A stretch of DNA of 40,007 bases from Acidimicrobiia bacterium (GCA_029863625.1 JAOTUY010000025.1:1-40007), one strand, 5' to 3'. Positions 25,420 through 33,275 are shown, counted from the stretch's first letter. The notes: generated by a model from the sequence alone, not told the origin. Program-made: numbers and translations.

Positions 25420-26427
25420 ATGGCACGTCTTCGCCTCTTCGCCAACCTCAGAGAACTGGCCGGATCATCCGAGGTCGAGATCCAGGGTGACACCGTCGGC
25501 GCGATTTTGGACCAAGCCGCCGACCGCTACGGGCAAGAATTCAAGCGCAGCCTTGGACACGCCAGGGTGTGGCTCAATGGGGAACCGGCCGAGGCCCAGG
25601 ATCCGGTTGGTCTACTCGACGAGGTAGCGTTGATCCCCCCCGTTTCCGGTGGTGCGGCGGCAGCCACACTCACCGTCAGCGGCATTCAGGTGGCTCTGAT
25701 AACTGGGGCCCTGCTGGTGGCCAATGCCTTCACCGAGCCGGCCTGGTTCGTTGCCGTCCTGGTCGGCGTCGGAGGGCTGTGGGCATGGGACATCACCAGC
25801 GACGATGAGCCGTGGCGCCCCTACCGACTTCCGGTATTGCTGGCAGTGTTGGCGGGCGGCCTGGCCACCTACGGGTTTGAAGTTGCAGAACTCGTCCCGG
25901 CCGGGCGCGGTATCGGTCTGGGGGTAGCCGCAGGGCTTGCGGTCATGATCACCCTCGTCTCCGGTGTTGCCTCTCCGCGTCACCGCAACCTGATCTCGTT
26001 GGTTTCAACGACCATGGTGGCTCTCGCCGCGGCGCTGAGCGTTGGGTCTCTGGTTCTGGTTCGTATCCAAACCGTTCAAGGTCAAGATCTGATCTGGGTC
26101 TTCCTCGCCATAGTGATCGTCGGCAAGGGAGCAGCAGCTCTGCTGGCCCGCTCCAAGATGCCTTCGCTGGATCCGCTCACCGGAGCCGTCCTGGCGACGG
26201 TGTTGACCGCCGCGGTCGTCTCGTTCATCTGGGATCTCAGCTTGGTTGCGCTGTTCCTGGTCGGGATATTCGTAGCCGTCGGGCTGGTGGCCGGAATTTC
26301 GATGGGTAGCCTCATCCGAGTCGGCGAGATCTTCCTCACCGGTGCCGTCGAAGGTTCGCTGGTGGCGCTGGACGGTCCGGTGCTGGCCGCCCTGGTCTTC
26401 GCGCCGTTCATCACCCTGCTGCTCTAG
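25420..26427 (+). CDS. MoaD/ThiS-like ubiquitin fold fused to a CdsA-like membrane domain
   Basis: A 335-residue protein. Residues 1-78 are a beta-grasp MoaD domain (RLRLFANLRELAG at the start, VNGEPA-like turn at 50-57, and the ending DEVALIPPVSGG). In MoaD the final GG is the free C-terminus that becomes a thiocarboxylate; here it is followed by nine or so membrane helices (about 88-335). The membrane part vaguely follows phosphatidate cytidylyltransferase (GKGAAALLARSK... and the closing ALDGPVLAALVFAPF compared with LDRIDSLLFAAP of CdsA), but catalytic Asp residues of CdsA are absent. TAACCT at 25406-25411 precedes the ATG by 8 bases. Confidence 0.7.
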   Translation: MARLRLFANLRELAGSSEVEIQGDTVGAILDQAADRYGQEFKRSLGHARVWLNGEPAEAQDPVGLLDEVALIPPVSGGAAAATLTVSGIQVALITGALLVANAFTEPAWFVAVLVGVGGLWAWDITSDDEPWRPYRLPVLLAVLAGGLATYGFEVAELVPAGRGIGLGVAAGLAVMITLVSGVASPRHRNLISLVSTTMVALAAALSVGSLVLVRIQTVQGQDLIWVFLAIVIVGKGAAALLARSKMPSLDPLTGAVLATVLTAAVVSFIWDLSLVALFLVGIFVAVGLVAGISMGSLIRVGEIFLTGAVEGSLVALDGPVLAALVFAPFITLLL

Positions 26428-26484
26428 GCGCAACGGCGCGGTGACTTCTCAAGAGACCGGTATCTCACTACGCTGATGGGCGAT

Positions 26485-27591
26485 ATGCAATGGCTACGGG
26501 CGCGCCGCGTCCTCTTTGTTTTCCCGCTCGTCTTGCTGTGGGTGTTTGGGTCCGCGCTACCGGCGGCCTCCGTCACCAAACAGCAGGTTGACGCAGCCTG
26601 CGCGACCTCCCAGGCGGCCCTCGACCAATGGGATGCTGCCGCAGCCCGGGCCGCCGAGGCGCTCGAGCGCTACAACGATGTCAACGAGGAACTCGAGACC
26701 GTCAGTCTGCGGGTGCTGCAACTTCGGGATCGGATCGAAGAGAAACAGTCCGATGTGGCCGACATACGGGAACGGGTGGTGGGCCGGGCCGTTGAGATGT
26801 ACATGGACGGCGGCAGCCAGGTGACCGAATTCGTGCTGTCATCTTCGTCGGTAGACGAGATGCTCACCGGTCAGGAATTCCTCGAAGTGGTGACCGAAGA
26901 AGACATCTCCTCTCTCGACCACCTGGCCGCCCTGAAGAACGACATGGAGAAATGGCAGGAGGAGTTGAAGGTCGATCAGGCTCGCCTGGTGGTGCTCAAC
27001 CAGGAAGCTTTGGACGTCGCCACGCTGATGGAAGACGCGATGAACAAGAAAGAGGCTGCGTACCGCAGCCTCAGCGATGACTGCCGGAAGCTGAGGGCGG
27101 AATATGCCGCCCAACTGGCTGCGGCGGCCGCTGCGGCCGCCGCCCGCACCAAGGGAGCGGCCGGTGGCGTACCGGCTTCGGTGACCCCGGGCTTCATCTG
27201 TCCGATGAATTCGGGAGCCATTCAGTTCATCAACGACTGGGGTTTCCCCCGTTCCGGTGGTCGCTCCCACAAGGGCACGGACGTGTTTGCCCCGATGGGC
27301 CAACCCATCTACGCCGTGGTGAGTGGAGCCCTGCGCACATATACGAATGCGCTGGGTGGGAACTCGGTGTGGCTAACGGCCGAGAACCGGACGGGCTACT
27401 ACTACGCGCACCTCAGCGGCTGGGCCCCGGGTGTCTCGACCGGCACGTATGTGTCGAAAGGCGACGTGATCGGCTATAACGGGAACACCGGCAACGCCTA
27501 CGGAGGGGCACCCCATTTGCATTTCCAGATTCATCCAGGAGGCGGATCACCCATGAACCCCTACTTCACCCTCAAAGCGGCGTGTGGGTAA
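26485..27591 (+). CDS. M23-family peptidase with coiled coil (EnvC-like)
   Basis: A 368-residue exported murein endopeptidase or activator. A signal peptide (about 1-29) precedes a long coiled coil (about 35-215, two helices with many Glu, Asp and Arg), an Ala-rich linker, and a C-terminal LytM domain. Zinc ligands appear in SHKGTDVFAP (HxxxD) and PHLHFQIHP (HxH), with YYYAHLSGW between, so the metal site is complete and the enzyme is likely active. The ATG at 26485 gives the cleanest signal peptide; ATG 26476 would start 1 base after the TACGCT hexamer. Confidence 0.85.
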   Translation: MQWLRARRVLFVFPLVLLWVFGSALPAASVTKQQVDAACATSQAALDQWDAAAARAAEALERYNDVNEELETVSLRVLQLRDRIEEKQSDVADIRERVVGRAVEMYMDGGSQVTEFVLSSSSVDEMLTGQEFLEVVTEEDISSLDHLAALKNDMEKWQEELKVDQARLVVLNQEALDVATLMEDAMNKKEAAYRSLSDDCRKLRAEYAAQLAAAAAAAAARTKGAAGGVPASVTPGFICPMNSGAIQFINDWGFPRSGGRSHKGTDVFAPMGQPIYAVVSGALRTYTNALGGNSVWLTAENRTGYYYAHLSGWAPGVSTGTYVSKGDVIGYNGNTGNAYGGAPHLHFQIHPGGGSPMNPYFTLKAACG

Positions 27592-27595
27592 CGCC

Positions 27596-28132
27596 ATGAC
27601 CATAGAACAACGTCGTCGCATCGACATCCTGCTCGATCCAGAGTTTCTTGATGATGTCGAAACTGCTCCAGTAGCTGCGTTGCGCGATCGTCGCCGAATG
27701 GCCGACGAGGTTGAGACCGAACTGTCGTTCTATCGCCGCCTGCTGCACGGACGTATGGACTTACTGGCCTTTGAACTCAATCGCCGCAGCGGCGCCGAAA
27801 CCCGGTCGTTGATCGAAGCGCTCCCCGAGATCCTGGGAGCCGGCGAGCGGGCCGGAGGTCAACAGCAGCGGGTGCCGCAAATGCTGGCCCCTGATCTGCC
27901 CGAGGAACGGCGCCGCCACATCGACCGGGTGTTGGAAGATGACTTCCTGTCCCGCTTGCCCGAGTGCGAAACCGATGAGCTCTCCGAAATCCAGCAGGTT
28001 CTGGCCGAGACCGAGCAGGAGATCTCGACGGGTCGCAAGGCAGTGCAACACGTCTTCGACTCGATCCAGACCGAGATCATGCGGCGGTACAAGGAGGGGC
28101 AGGTCGACCCCGACGAGCTCCCGGTCGGCTGA
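27596..28132 (+). CDS. rsiG: RsiG-like c-di-GMP-binding anti-sigma factor
   Basis: A 178-residue helical protein carrying two copies of the RsiG motif E(X)3S(X)2R(X)3Q(X)3D. Copy 2 is exact: Glu140, Ser144, Arg147, Gln151, Asp155. Copy 1 is Glu40, Ser44, Arg47, His51 (Gln replaced), Asp55, exactly 100 residues earlier. The two halves are visibly duplicated around RRRID...DDFL. In Streptomyces, RsiG with c-di-GMP sequesters the sigma factor WhiG, linking the second messenger to development. No sigma gene is in this window. The ATG at 27596 is 4 bases after the M23 stop; the gene likely shares that transcript. Confidence 0.8.
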   Translation: MTIEQRRRIDILLDPEFLDDVETAPVAALRDRRRMADEVETELSFYRRLLHGRMDLLAFELNRRSGAETRSLIEALPEILGAGERAGGQQQRVPQMLAPDLPEERRRHIDRVLEDDFLSRLPECETDELSEIQQVLAETEQEISTGRKAVQHVFDSIQTEIMRRYKEGQVDPDELPVG

Positions 28133-28141
28133 GCCCACCCG

Positions 28142-29086
28142 GTGCTGGCTCGTGTGGTTCGCAACGACCTCGTTGAAGCCGTGCACGACGGGGTGGTTGC
28201 CGCCGTCGACATCGACGGCCGTCTTGTAGCGTCTACGGGTGACCTCGAACGCCCTTTCTTCCTGAGGTCTGCCGCTAAACCTTTTCAGGCAACCGTCTCT
28301 CAGGAGTTGGGCGCAAGGTTGTCTATGCAGCAGATGGCGCTGGCGTGCGCCAGCCATGGCGGTCAGCCTGTGCACATCGCCATCGTGCGGGCCATGCTTG
28401 CTGAGGTCGGACTCGACGAGTCGGCTCTCGAGTGTCCGCCGGCCTGGCCCTTTGGAGAGGGCGCTCAGGACCAACTGGTCGCGGCCGGGCATCGGGAACC
28501 ACGAGCAATCTGGCACAACTGTTCGGGGAAACATGCCGCCATGGTGCGAGCCTGTGTCTCAACCGGTTGGCCGATCGCGGGGTACGTCGAGAAGCGACAT
28601 CCGCTGCAAAGACGAATCGCCGAGACGATCCATGAGGTGCTGGGCGAGAATCACGGTCCGGTCGGCGTTGACGGCTGCGGGGTGCCCGCCTTCCGGGTGA
28701 ACGCACGCTCGATGGCCGGTGCTTACGCGAAGCTGGGGAACGATCCGCGGTTTGGACCGGCCTGGGTCGCGATGCACAGTCAGCCCGCCCTGACGAGTGA
28801 CACGAGCCAACCGGCCGCTCATATCGCCACCTGGCTCGATGCGGCGGCCAAGCATGGAGCGGAAGCATGTCTAGGGGTGGCGGTTCGAAATCGGCTCGGC
28901 GTGGCCGCCAAGGTGTGGGACGGTTCCCCGCGAGCTGTGGGAGTCGGCATGGTTGCCGCCCTCGATCAGTTGGGTCTGGTGTCCGCGCCGGCGCGGGAGG
29001 GTCTGCACGGGATCTCGCATCCGCCCGTGCTCGGTGGGGGAGTACCGCAGGGAGCCATCGAGCCGATGGTGCAATTGACATGGTGA
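28142..29086 (+). CDS. L-asparaginase, Rhizobium type (asparaginase II family)
   Basis: A 314-residue enzyme of the thermolabile rhizobial asparaginase family, hydrolysing asparagine to aspartate and ammonia. Signatures are FFLRSAAKPFQA (about 39-50) with the nucleophile Ser and Lys, HNCSGKHAAMV (about 124-134), VDGCGVPAF and a glycine-rich C-terminus. The length fits. The GTG at 28142 is 9 bases after the RsiG stop. Its TGA at 29084-29086 overlaps the ATGGTGA start of the next gene. Confidence 0.9.
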   Translation: MLARVVRNDLVEAVHDGVVAAVDIDGRLVASTGDLERPFFLRSAAKPFQATVSQELGARLSMQQMALACASHGGQPVHIAIVRAMLAEVGLDESALECPPAWPFGEGAQDQLVAAGHREPRAIWHNCSGKHAAMVRACVSTGWPIAGYVEKRHPLQRRIAETIHEVLGENHGPVGVDGCGVPAFRVNARSMAGAYAKLGNDPRFGPAWVAMHSQPALTSDTSQPAAHIATWLDAAAKHGAEACLGVAVRNRLGVAAKVWDGSPRAVGVGMVAALDQLGLVSAPAREGLHGISHPPVLGGGVPQGAIEPMVQLTW

Positions 29087-29988
29087 CCCGACATGCCGAT
29101 TGGTCAACCCGGGCATTCGAACTCCGTCCGGTGGTTCCGGACACCGGTCCGTTCCCCGGGCGCGGGTTTCTGGAGGCACTGTGGAATCACGAACCGGCCG
29201 GTGATCTTTGCCTGGCCGAATCCGGGTCGGCCCTGGTGCCGTTGGTGTTGGATGAGACCGGCCTCCGGTGGGTCGGGCACCCCGATCTGGCGGACTACCG
29301 GAGCCCTCTAGGCGACGGGGCGACCGACTTGATTGCAGAGTTGTTGATGACGGGCTCGACAGGCGTTCGTTTCTTCTTCGATTCCTTGCCCGGGGAAGCG
29401 GCCGATGTGGTCCGCCGGGGCCTGGAAAAAGCCGGTCTCAACACCCAACCGGAGCAACACGCGGTGACCGCCCGGGTGCAGCTTCCGGACAGTTACGGGG
29501 CATACCTGGAACAGATCGGTAAGAAGGAGCGCCACGAGATTCGGAGAAAACGTCGTCGCTTCAGCGAGGTTCATGGCCATCCGGCGCTGGTCACGACCCG
29601 GGGAGCCGGGGAAGGATTCGATCGCTTCGTTGCCATGCATCGCAGCTCGAAGGGTGCCAAAGGCAGTTTCATGACGTCTGAGACGGAAGAACTCTTCGCA
29701 TCACTCGCCGACCAGGATGGCTGGCGGGTCGATCTTCTGTGCGGCGAAGACGGCGAGGCGGTTGCAGCCGCGTTTGCCTGGGCCGACGCGGATGGGTTCT
29801 ACCTGTACAACTCCGCGTTCGAGCGTGCCTCGGAAGCATCTCCCGGCATAGTGTTGCTGAGCATGCTGATCGAGCGAGCAATCCAGGCGAACTGTCACAT
29901 ATTCGACTTCCTCAAAGGCGAGGAGCCGTACAAGTTCCGGCTCGGCGCTACGAAACGACCCCTCTTCAGCTTCGAGGGTTCGACATGA
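29080..29988 (+). CDS. GNAT-fold acetyltransferase (BioF2/CelD-like)
   Basis: A 302-residue protein with a double GNAT fold of the BioF2/CelD type. Signatures are YGAYLEQIGKKERHEIRRKRRRF (Tyr-x-x-Leu then the basic cluster) and FDFLKGEEPYKFRLGA near the C-terminus. Relatives act in polysaccharide or peptidoglycan modification. It overlaps the asparaginase stop and the downstream glycosyltransferase start (ATGA), so it is likely involved with the glycosyltransferase. The start is ATG 29080 (GTG 29083 is also possible). The substrate is unknown. Confidence 0.8.
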   Translation: MVTRHADWSTRAFELRPVVPDTGPFPGRGFLEALWNHEPAGDLCLAESGSALVPLVLDETGLRWVGHPDLADYRSPLGDGATDLIAELLMTGSTGVRFFFDSLPGEAADVVRRGLEKAGLNTQPEQHAVTARVQLPDSYGAYLEQIGKKERHEIRRKRRRFSEVHGHPALVTTRGAGEGFDRFVAMHRSSKGAKGSFMTSETEELFASLADQDGWRVDLLCGEDGEAVAAAFAWADADGFYLYNSAFERASEASPGIVLLSMLIERAIQANCHIFDFLKGEEPYKFRLGATKRPLFSFEGST

Positions 29989-31202
29989 TCCGGAGGGTCG
30001 CCTTCCTCTCGCTCCACACCTCGCCTCTGATTCAACCGGGGTCGGGAGACGCCGGCGGCATGAATGTGTACATCGATGAACTGGCCCGGACGATCGTCGA
30101 CCGCGGTATCGACGTTGAGGTCTTTACGAGAGCAACGGCCCTCCCGCAACCCGCCGACGTAGAAGTCACCTCCGGGTACCGGGTCGTGCAGGTGCCGGCC
30201 GGACCTCCGTCTGTCCTCCCGATGGTCGACTTACCTGCGACCGTTCAGCCTTTCGCCGATGGTGTGATCGAGAACATGCGCGGTGAGGCGTTTGATGTCA
30301 TCCACAGCCACTACTGGTTGTCCGGCTGGGCAGGTTTGGTCGTCAAACGAGCCACCGGGATCCCACTGGCCAATTCGTTTCACACCCTGGGGCGCGTCAA
30401 AGATGCGACGCGGCGGGTCGGAGAGCCTGCCGAGAGCCTGGTCCGGATTGCCGCAGAACACGAGGTGATCGCCGGGTCGGATTGTGTCATCGCCTCTACG
30501 CCTTTCGAGGCCGATGATCTTGCTCGACGGTATCGGGCAGATCCGGCTCGATTGTGTGTCACCCATCCTGGAGTCAATCACGACCTGTTCACTCCGGGCT
30601 CACAGCCGGCCGCCAAAGAGCGGCTGGGGTGGGATGCCGGGCGCGTGGTTCTGTTCGTCGGGAGGATCCAACCGCTCAAAGGCCTTGACGTTGCGCTCGA
30701 GGCCTTTGAGCGGGTTCGGGAGGAGATCCCTGATGCCCGGTTGGTTGTCGTCGGGGGTCCCAGTGGCGCTCATGGTGAAGCGGAGTTGGCGCGGATCCGG
30801 GAACGGGTCGATGCGTTGCGTTTGGGCGAATGTGTCGAGTTTGTTGGGTCGCGACCTCACCACGAGATCGCCACTTACTACCAGGCGGCTGATGTGCTGC
30901 TGGTTCCTTCGCGCAGCGAGTCGTTCGGGTTGGTGGCGGCTGAAGCTCAGGCATGCGGACTGCCGGTGGTGGCCGCCCGGGTGGGAGGTCTGGCCTTCAC
31001 CGTTGGGGATGCCACGTCCGGGTTCCTGGTGGCCGGCTGGGATCCCGAGGACTTCGCGTCTGCGACAGCCAAGATCTTGCTCAACGATGACCTGGCCGCC
31101 CGACTGTCGAGGGGAGCCGTCGAATTCGCGAAGAGGTTCTCCTGGGAAGTCGCCGCCGACCGCTTGCTCGAGCTGTACGCAGGTATCACGGCCGCCGCCT
31201 GA
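29985..31202 (+). CDS. GT4 glycosyltransferase, MshA-like
   Basis: A 405-residue retaining glycosyltransferase of the GT4/GT-B fold. The start SLHTSPLIQPGSGDAGGMNVY matches MshA, the mycothiol enzyme that adds GlcNAc to inositol-3-phosphate. HSHYWLSGW, THPGVNHDLF, FVGRIQPLKGLD and the donor-binding PSRSESFGLVAAEAQACGLP with its E-x7-E pattern follow. Mycothiol also needs MshB and MshC, which are not in this window, and sucrose-type GT4 enzymes are similar, so the exact product is open. The upstream GNAT gene overlaps by 4 bases. It is the last gene of the 26.5-31.2 kb run. Confidence 0.8.
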   Translation: MIRRVAFLSLHTSPLIQPGSGDAGGMNVYIDELARTIVDRGIDVEVFTRATALPQPADVEVTSGYRVVQVPAGPPSVLPMVDLPATVQPFADGVIENMRGEAFDVIHSHYWLSGWAGLVVKRATGIPLANSFHTLGRVKDATRRVGEPAESLVRIAAEHEVIAGSDCVIASTPFEADDLARRYRADPARLCVTHPGVNHDLFTPGSQPAAKERLGWDAGRVVLFVGRIQPLKGLDVALEAFERVREEIPDARLVVVGGPSGAHGEAELARIRERVDALRLGECVEFVGSRPHHEIATYYQAADVLLVPSRSESFGLVAAEAQACGLPVVAARVGGLAFTVGDATSGFLVAGWDPEDFASATAKILLNDDLAARLSRGAVEFAKRFSWEVAADRLLELYAGITAAA

Positions 31203-31261
31203 TGGCTCAGTCCGCCTATGGTCACGAGTCGTTCGAACGCGAAAACAACCCCAGAAATACT

Positions 31262-31328
31262 TGTCTACAGCGTTTGTGCACAACTACCTGTGGATTGCTG
31301 TGGATAAGTGGATAAGTACTGGGATAAC
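31262..31328. other. Cluster of DnaA-box-like 9-mers
   Basis: In 67 bases there are one exact DnaA box on the minus strand (TGTGGATAA, 31300-31308), one-mismatch boxes TTGTCTACA (31262-31270), TTGTGCACA (31275-31283) and AGTGGATAA (31308-31316), and two-mismatch sites TGTGGATTG (31290-31298) and TGGGATAA (31321-31328). The next 60 bases are AT-richer than the flanks. This could be an origin, a DnaA-titration site or a DnaA-controlled promoter; no dnaA, dnaN or rpmH gene is nearby. Confidence 0.45.
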
Positions 31329-31407
31329 CCTCCAGATATCAGACAACGAGATAGAAATAGCAGTGATTGCGGCTAATTGCAGGGCGTTTGTCTGCTCAAC
31401 GGGGTCC

Positions 31408-31436
31408 TTGACTCGTTCTTGACGCACTCGTAGTGT
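31408..31436 (+). promoter_or_regulatory. Strong sigma70-type promoter upstream of the candidate RNA
   Basis: TTGACT (31408-31413), an ideal 17-base spacer, and TAGTGT (31431-31436). It points into the 31443-31530 region, which contains no convincing coding frame. Transcription should begin near 31443. Confidence 0.65.
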
Positions 31437-31442
31437 CCGCTA

Positions 31443-31530
31443 TGCAAGGCCCAAGGTGCTGAAGCGAAACCGCCGCCTGTTCGGGGAAGTGCGGGAGGCA
31501 GTTCGCAGAGGTTCCTTGGGCCTTAGCTTG
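31443..31530 (+). ncRNA. Candidate small structured RNA
   Basis: Starting just after the promoter, an 11-bp perfect helix AAGGCCCAAGG (31446-31456) and CCTTGGGCCTT (31514-31524) closes a region with nested arms GCGAA/TTCGC (31464-31468 with 31502-31506) and GCCT/AGGC (31475-31478 with 31496-31499). A terminator-like hairpin follows at 31538. Promoter, closed fold and terminator together suggest a ~90-nt stable RNA. It lacks the SRP RNA GGAAGGAAGCAG loop and does not match tmRNA or 6S. No family is assigned. Confidence 0.45.
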
Positions 31531-31537
31531 GCGAGAT

Positions 31538-31565
31538 CCGGGATCGAGTCGTATCGATCGCCCGG
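31538..31565. terminator. Hairpin terminator between the candidate RNA and the CAP gene
   Basis: CCGGG-ATCGA pairs with TCGAT-(CG)-CCCGG around the loop GTCGTA: 10 bp with a 2-base bulge. It ends 4 bases before the stop of the convergent CAP-domain gene and can serve both strands. Confidence 0.5.
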
Positions 31566-31568
31566 TGG

Positions 31569-32228
31569 TCAGACCAGGCGGAACGGGAACCCTCGGCCGG
31601 CCAGGAGCTTGTCGATGAGCCTGTTTTCCGGCTCCGGCTCCGGCTCCGGCGTCTGTACTGGTTTCGGTGCAACCGGCTTGTGGGCGGCGACCGGCACCGC
31701 AGCCACTACCGCGACCGGGACCGCGGCGGGTGCCTGAGCCACTGCCGTTTCCACCGGGACTGGTTCGGGGGCAGGTGCGGGAGTGGGCTGGGATTGCGCC
31801 GACTTCATGAACAAGACGGTGACGAACATGTAGCCCAGATCGGTTTGAGTCACGCCGACACCTATCGAGTCCCAGTCACCCAGGATGTTGTCTCGGTGCC
31901 CCGCGGACTTCATGAACGCTTCGTGGAGAACGCCGACCGTCGGGCCAACCCCGACGTTCTCGCCGAGTACCGACCAACCCGTTGTGACACCGGCCAGATT
32001 CGAAGAGTGGAAGATATCGTCGGCATCGGCCATCACAGTGGCGTGGATCCGGGCATCGTCGACGAGATCCCAGTAGACCTCGAGAGTGCTCAGGCCGCGG
32101 CCGGCGCGTTCCTGGTTGATGAGGCGAACAAAGCTCGCTTCTTCGCCGGGCGAGGCCAGGGCCGGTGCCGCTAGGGCTGCTGTTGCCAGCAGGATCGTGG
32201 TGATCAGCGCTGCGGCCCTGCGAATCAT
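31569..32228 (-). CDS. Secreted CAP/SCP-domain protein
   Basis: A 219-residue exported protein: signal peptide (1-25), CAP domain (about 30-145) and a Pro/Ala/Val-rich tail (about 150-205) ending in ENRLIDKLLAGRGF. The CAP fold shows FVRLINQERAGRGL, HATVMAD with His, FHSSNL, LGENVGVG and HEAFMKSAGHRDNIL, where His and Glu of the family cavity are present. Such bacterial proteins are secreted with unknown function. The ribosome binding site AGGGAAGGGAC precedes the ATG at 32228. Confidence 0.85.
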   Translation of the reverse strand: MIRRAAALITTILLATAALAAPALASPGEEASFVRLINQERAGRGLSTLEVYWDLVDDARIHATVMADADDIFHSSNLAGVTTGWSVLGENVGVGPTVGVLHEAFMKSAGHRDNILGDWDSIGVGVTQTDLGYMFVTVLFMKSAQSQPTPAPAPEPVPVETAVAQAPAAVPVAVVAAVPVAAHKPVAPKPVQTPEPEPEPENRLIDKLLAGRGFPFRLV

Positions 32229-32250
32229 GTCCCTTCCCTACCTCACTTGG

Positions 32251-32269
32251 AGTGACATCCTTTGTCACT
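32251..32269 (-). promoter_or_regulatory. Inverted repeat upstream of the CAP-domain gene
   Basis: AGTGACA-TCCTT-TGTCACT, two perfect 7-bp arms with a 5-base spacer, 22 bases before the ATG at 32228. It could be an operator for the CAP gene or a short leader hairpin. The regulator is unknown. Confidence 0.4.
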
Positions 32270-32310
32270 GTGAGTATCGGCAGGGAGGTGATTGATTCTT
32301 GAGGGAAGTT

Positions 32311-33201
32311 CTACAAATCGAGCCCAAACATGATTTCGCGCAGGTTGGCGCTGGTGGTATCGAAGGTTTCCAGGTCAATCTTGAGTGAACCGAGCCGCAA
32401 CCCCTTCATGCCCTCGCCGACGTTGGTAAGGACCCGCAACGTATCTTCATCATGCTCGAGCACGCCGAGCCCCAGACAACCGCCGGTCCCATCGTGGACT
32501 CCAACCAACATGCCGTCGAGTCGGGAGAGATCAAGACCGGTTGGTAGTGCCGGAGCAAACACCGTGGGCCGGACCCGCCACCGGTTGAGCGGTGGTGCGA
32601 GAGCTTCGGCGAACCGTTTGGTCCGGTGCGACCGGCGTTCTTCGGGTGAGACCGGGATGACGTCGGGATGAACCGTGGTGAGTTCCACCTCTGCCGAGAA
32701 GAAGCGCCGAAGGAGACCAATCATCGGCTCCATCTCGCTGCCACGCTGCAAGGCAACGACCACGTCGGGCCGGCACAATTCCATCTTGTGGTACTTGAGG
32801 GTCTGCCCCGTGACTCCCGACACTGCGCCGGTGGTATCGATGATGATGAGATCCGCGCGTTCGCGCGCTACCTCGACCAATGTCGCGGTCGCCAGGACCT
32901 CCTGGAGCACCAGACGTTCCGGCGAGACGGAACCGACGAATCGTAGGTCGTCGGCCTGGCTGAAGTCCTCCATGTCCTCCTGGGACCTGACCCACTTCAG
33001 ACCAACGCAGGCCGGGGGTCCTACCATCGTCTGGCCTACATCCGCGTCGATGTAGGCCGCGGTCCGGCCCAAAACGACGCCGGCCGCCAACAATTGCCTG
33101 GCGAGGGTGGTCTTCCCGGTATCGGGCGCCCCGATCAGCATGATGATGCCGTTTTTGTGGATGAGACGGTCTACGAGTAGATCGTGTGGGTTGTCGTTCA
33201 C
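32311..33201 (-). CDS. Clp1/Grc3-like P-loop protein (predicted polynucleotide kinase)
   Basis: A 296-residue P-loop NTPase. The Walker A is GAPDTGKT (24-31), followed by DADVGQTMVGPPACV, which matches the Clp1/Grc3/NOL9 family (DxDxGQ then G.P..). IIIDTTGAV is the Walker-B-like strand, and the C-terminal third is a beta domain. Characterised archaeal and eukaryotic members phosphorylate RNA 5'-OH ends. Bacterial members are rarely studied. The protein ends in EIMFGLDL. A role in RNA repair is only inferred. Confidence 0.7.
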   Translation of the reverse strand: MNDNPHDLLVDRLIHKNGIIMLIGAPDTGKTTLARQLLAAGVVLGRTAAYIDADVGQTMVGPPACVGLKWVRSQEDMEDFSQADDLRFVGSVSPERLVLQEVLATATLVEVARERADLIIIDTTGAVSGVTGQTLKYHKMELCRPDVVVALQRGSEMEPMIGLLRRFFSAEVELTTVHPDVIPVSPEERRSHRTKRFAEALAPPLNRWRVRPTVFAPALPTGLDLSRLDGMLVGVHDGTGGCLGLGVLEHDEDTLRVLTNVGEGMKGLRLGSLKIDLETFDTTSANLREIMFGLDL

Positions 33202-33275
33202 GGCCGGAATGGTACCGACTGCGGCGCCACTATCTGAGCCGTTCTAGTGTTCGACGACCTGTCTAGGGAGGAACC

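Noticed and set aside
31456..31737. 93-residue plus-strand frame starting at GTG downstream of the strong promoter
   Set aside because: It runs through the 31538-31565 hairpin and into the antisense CAP-domain gene, lacks a ribosome binding site, and its composition is Arg-rich without a recognisable domain.
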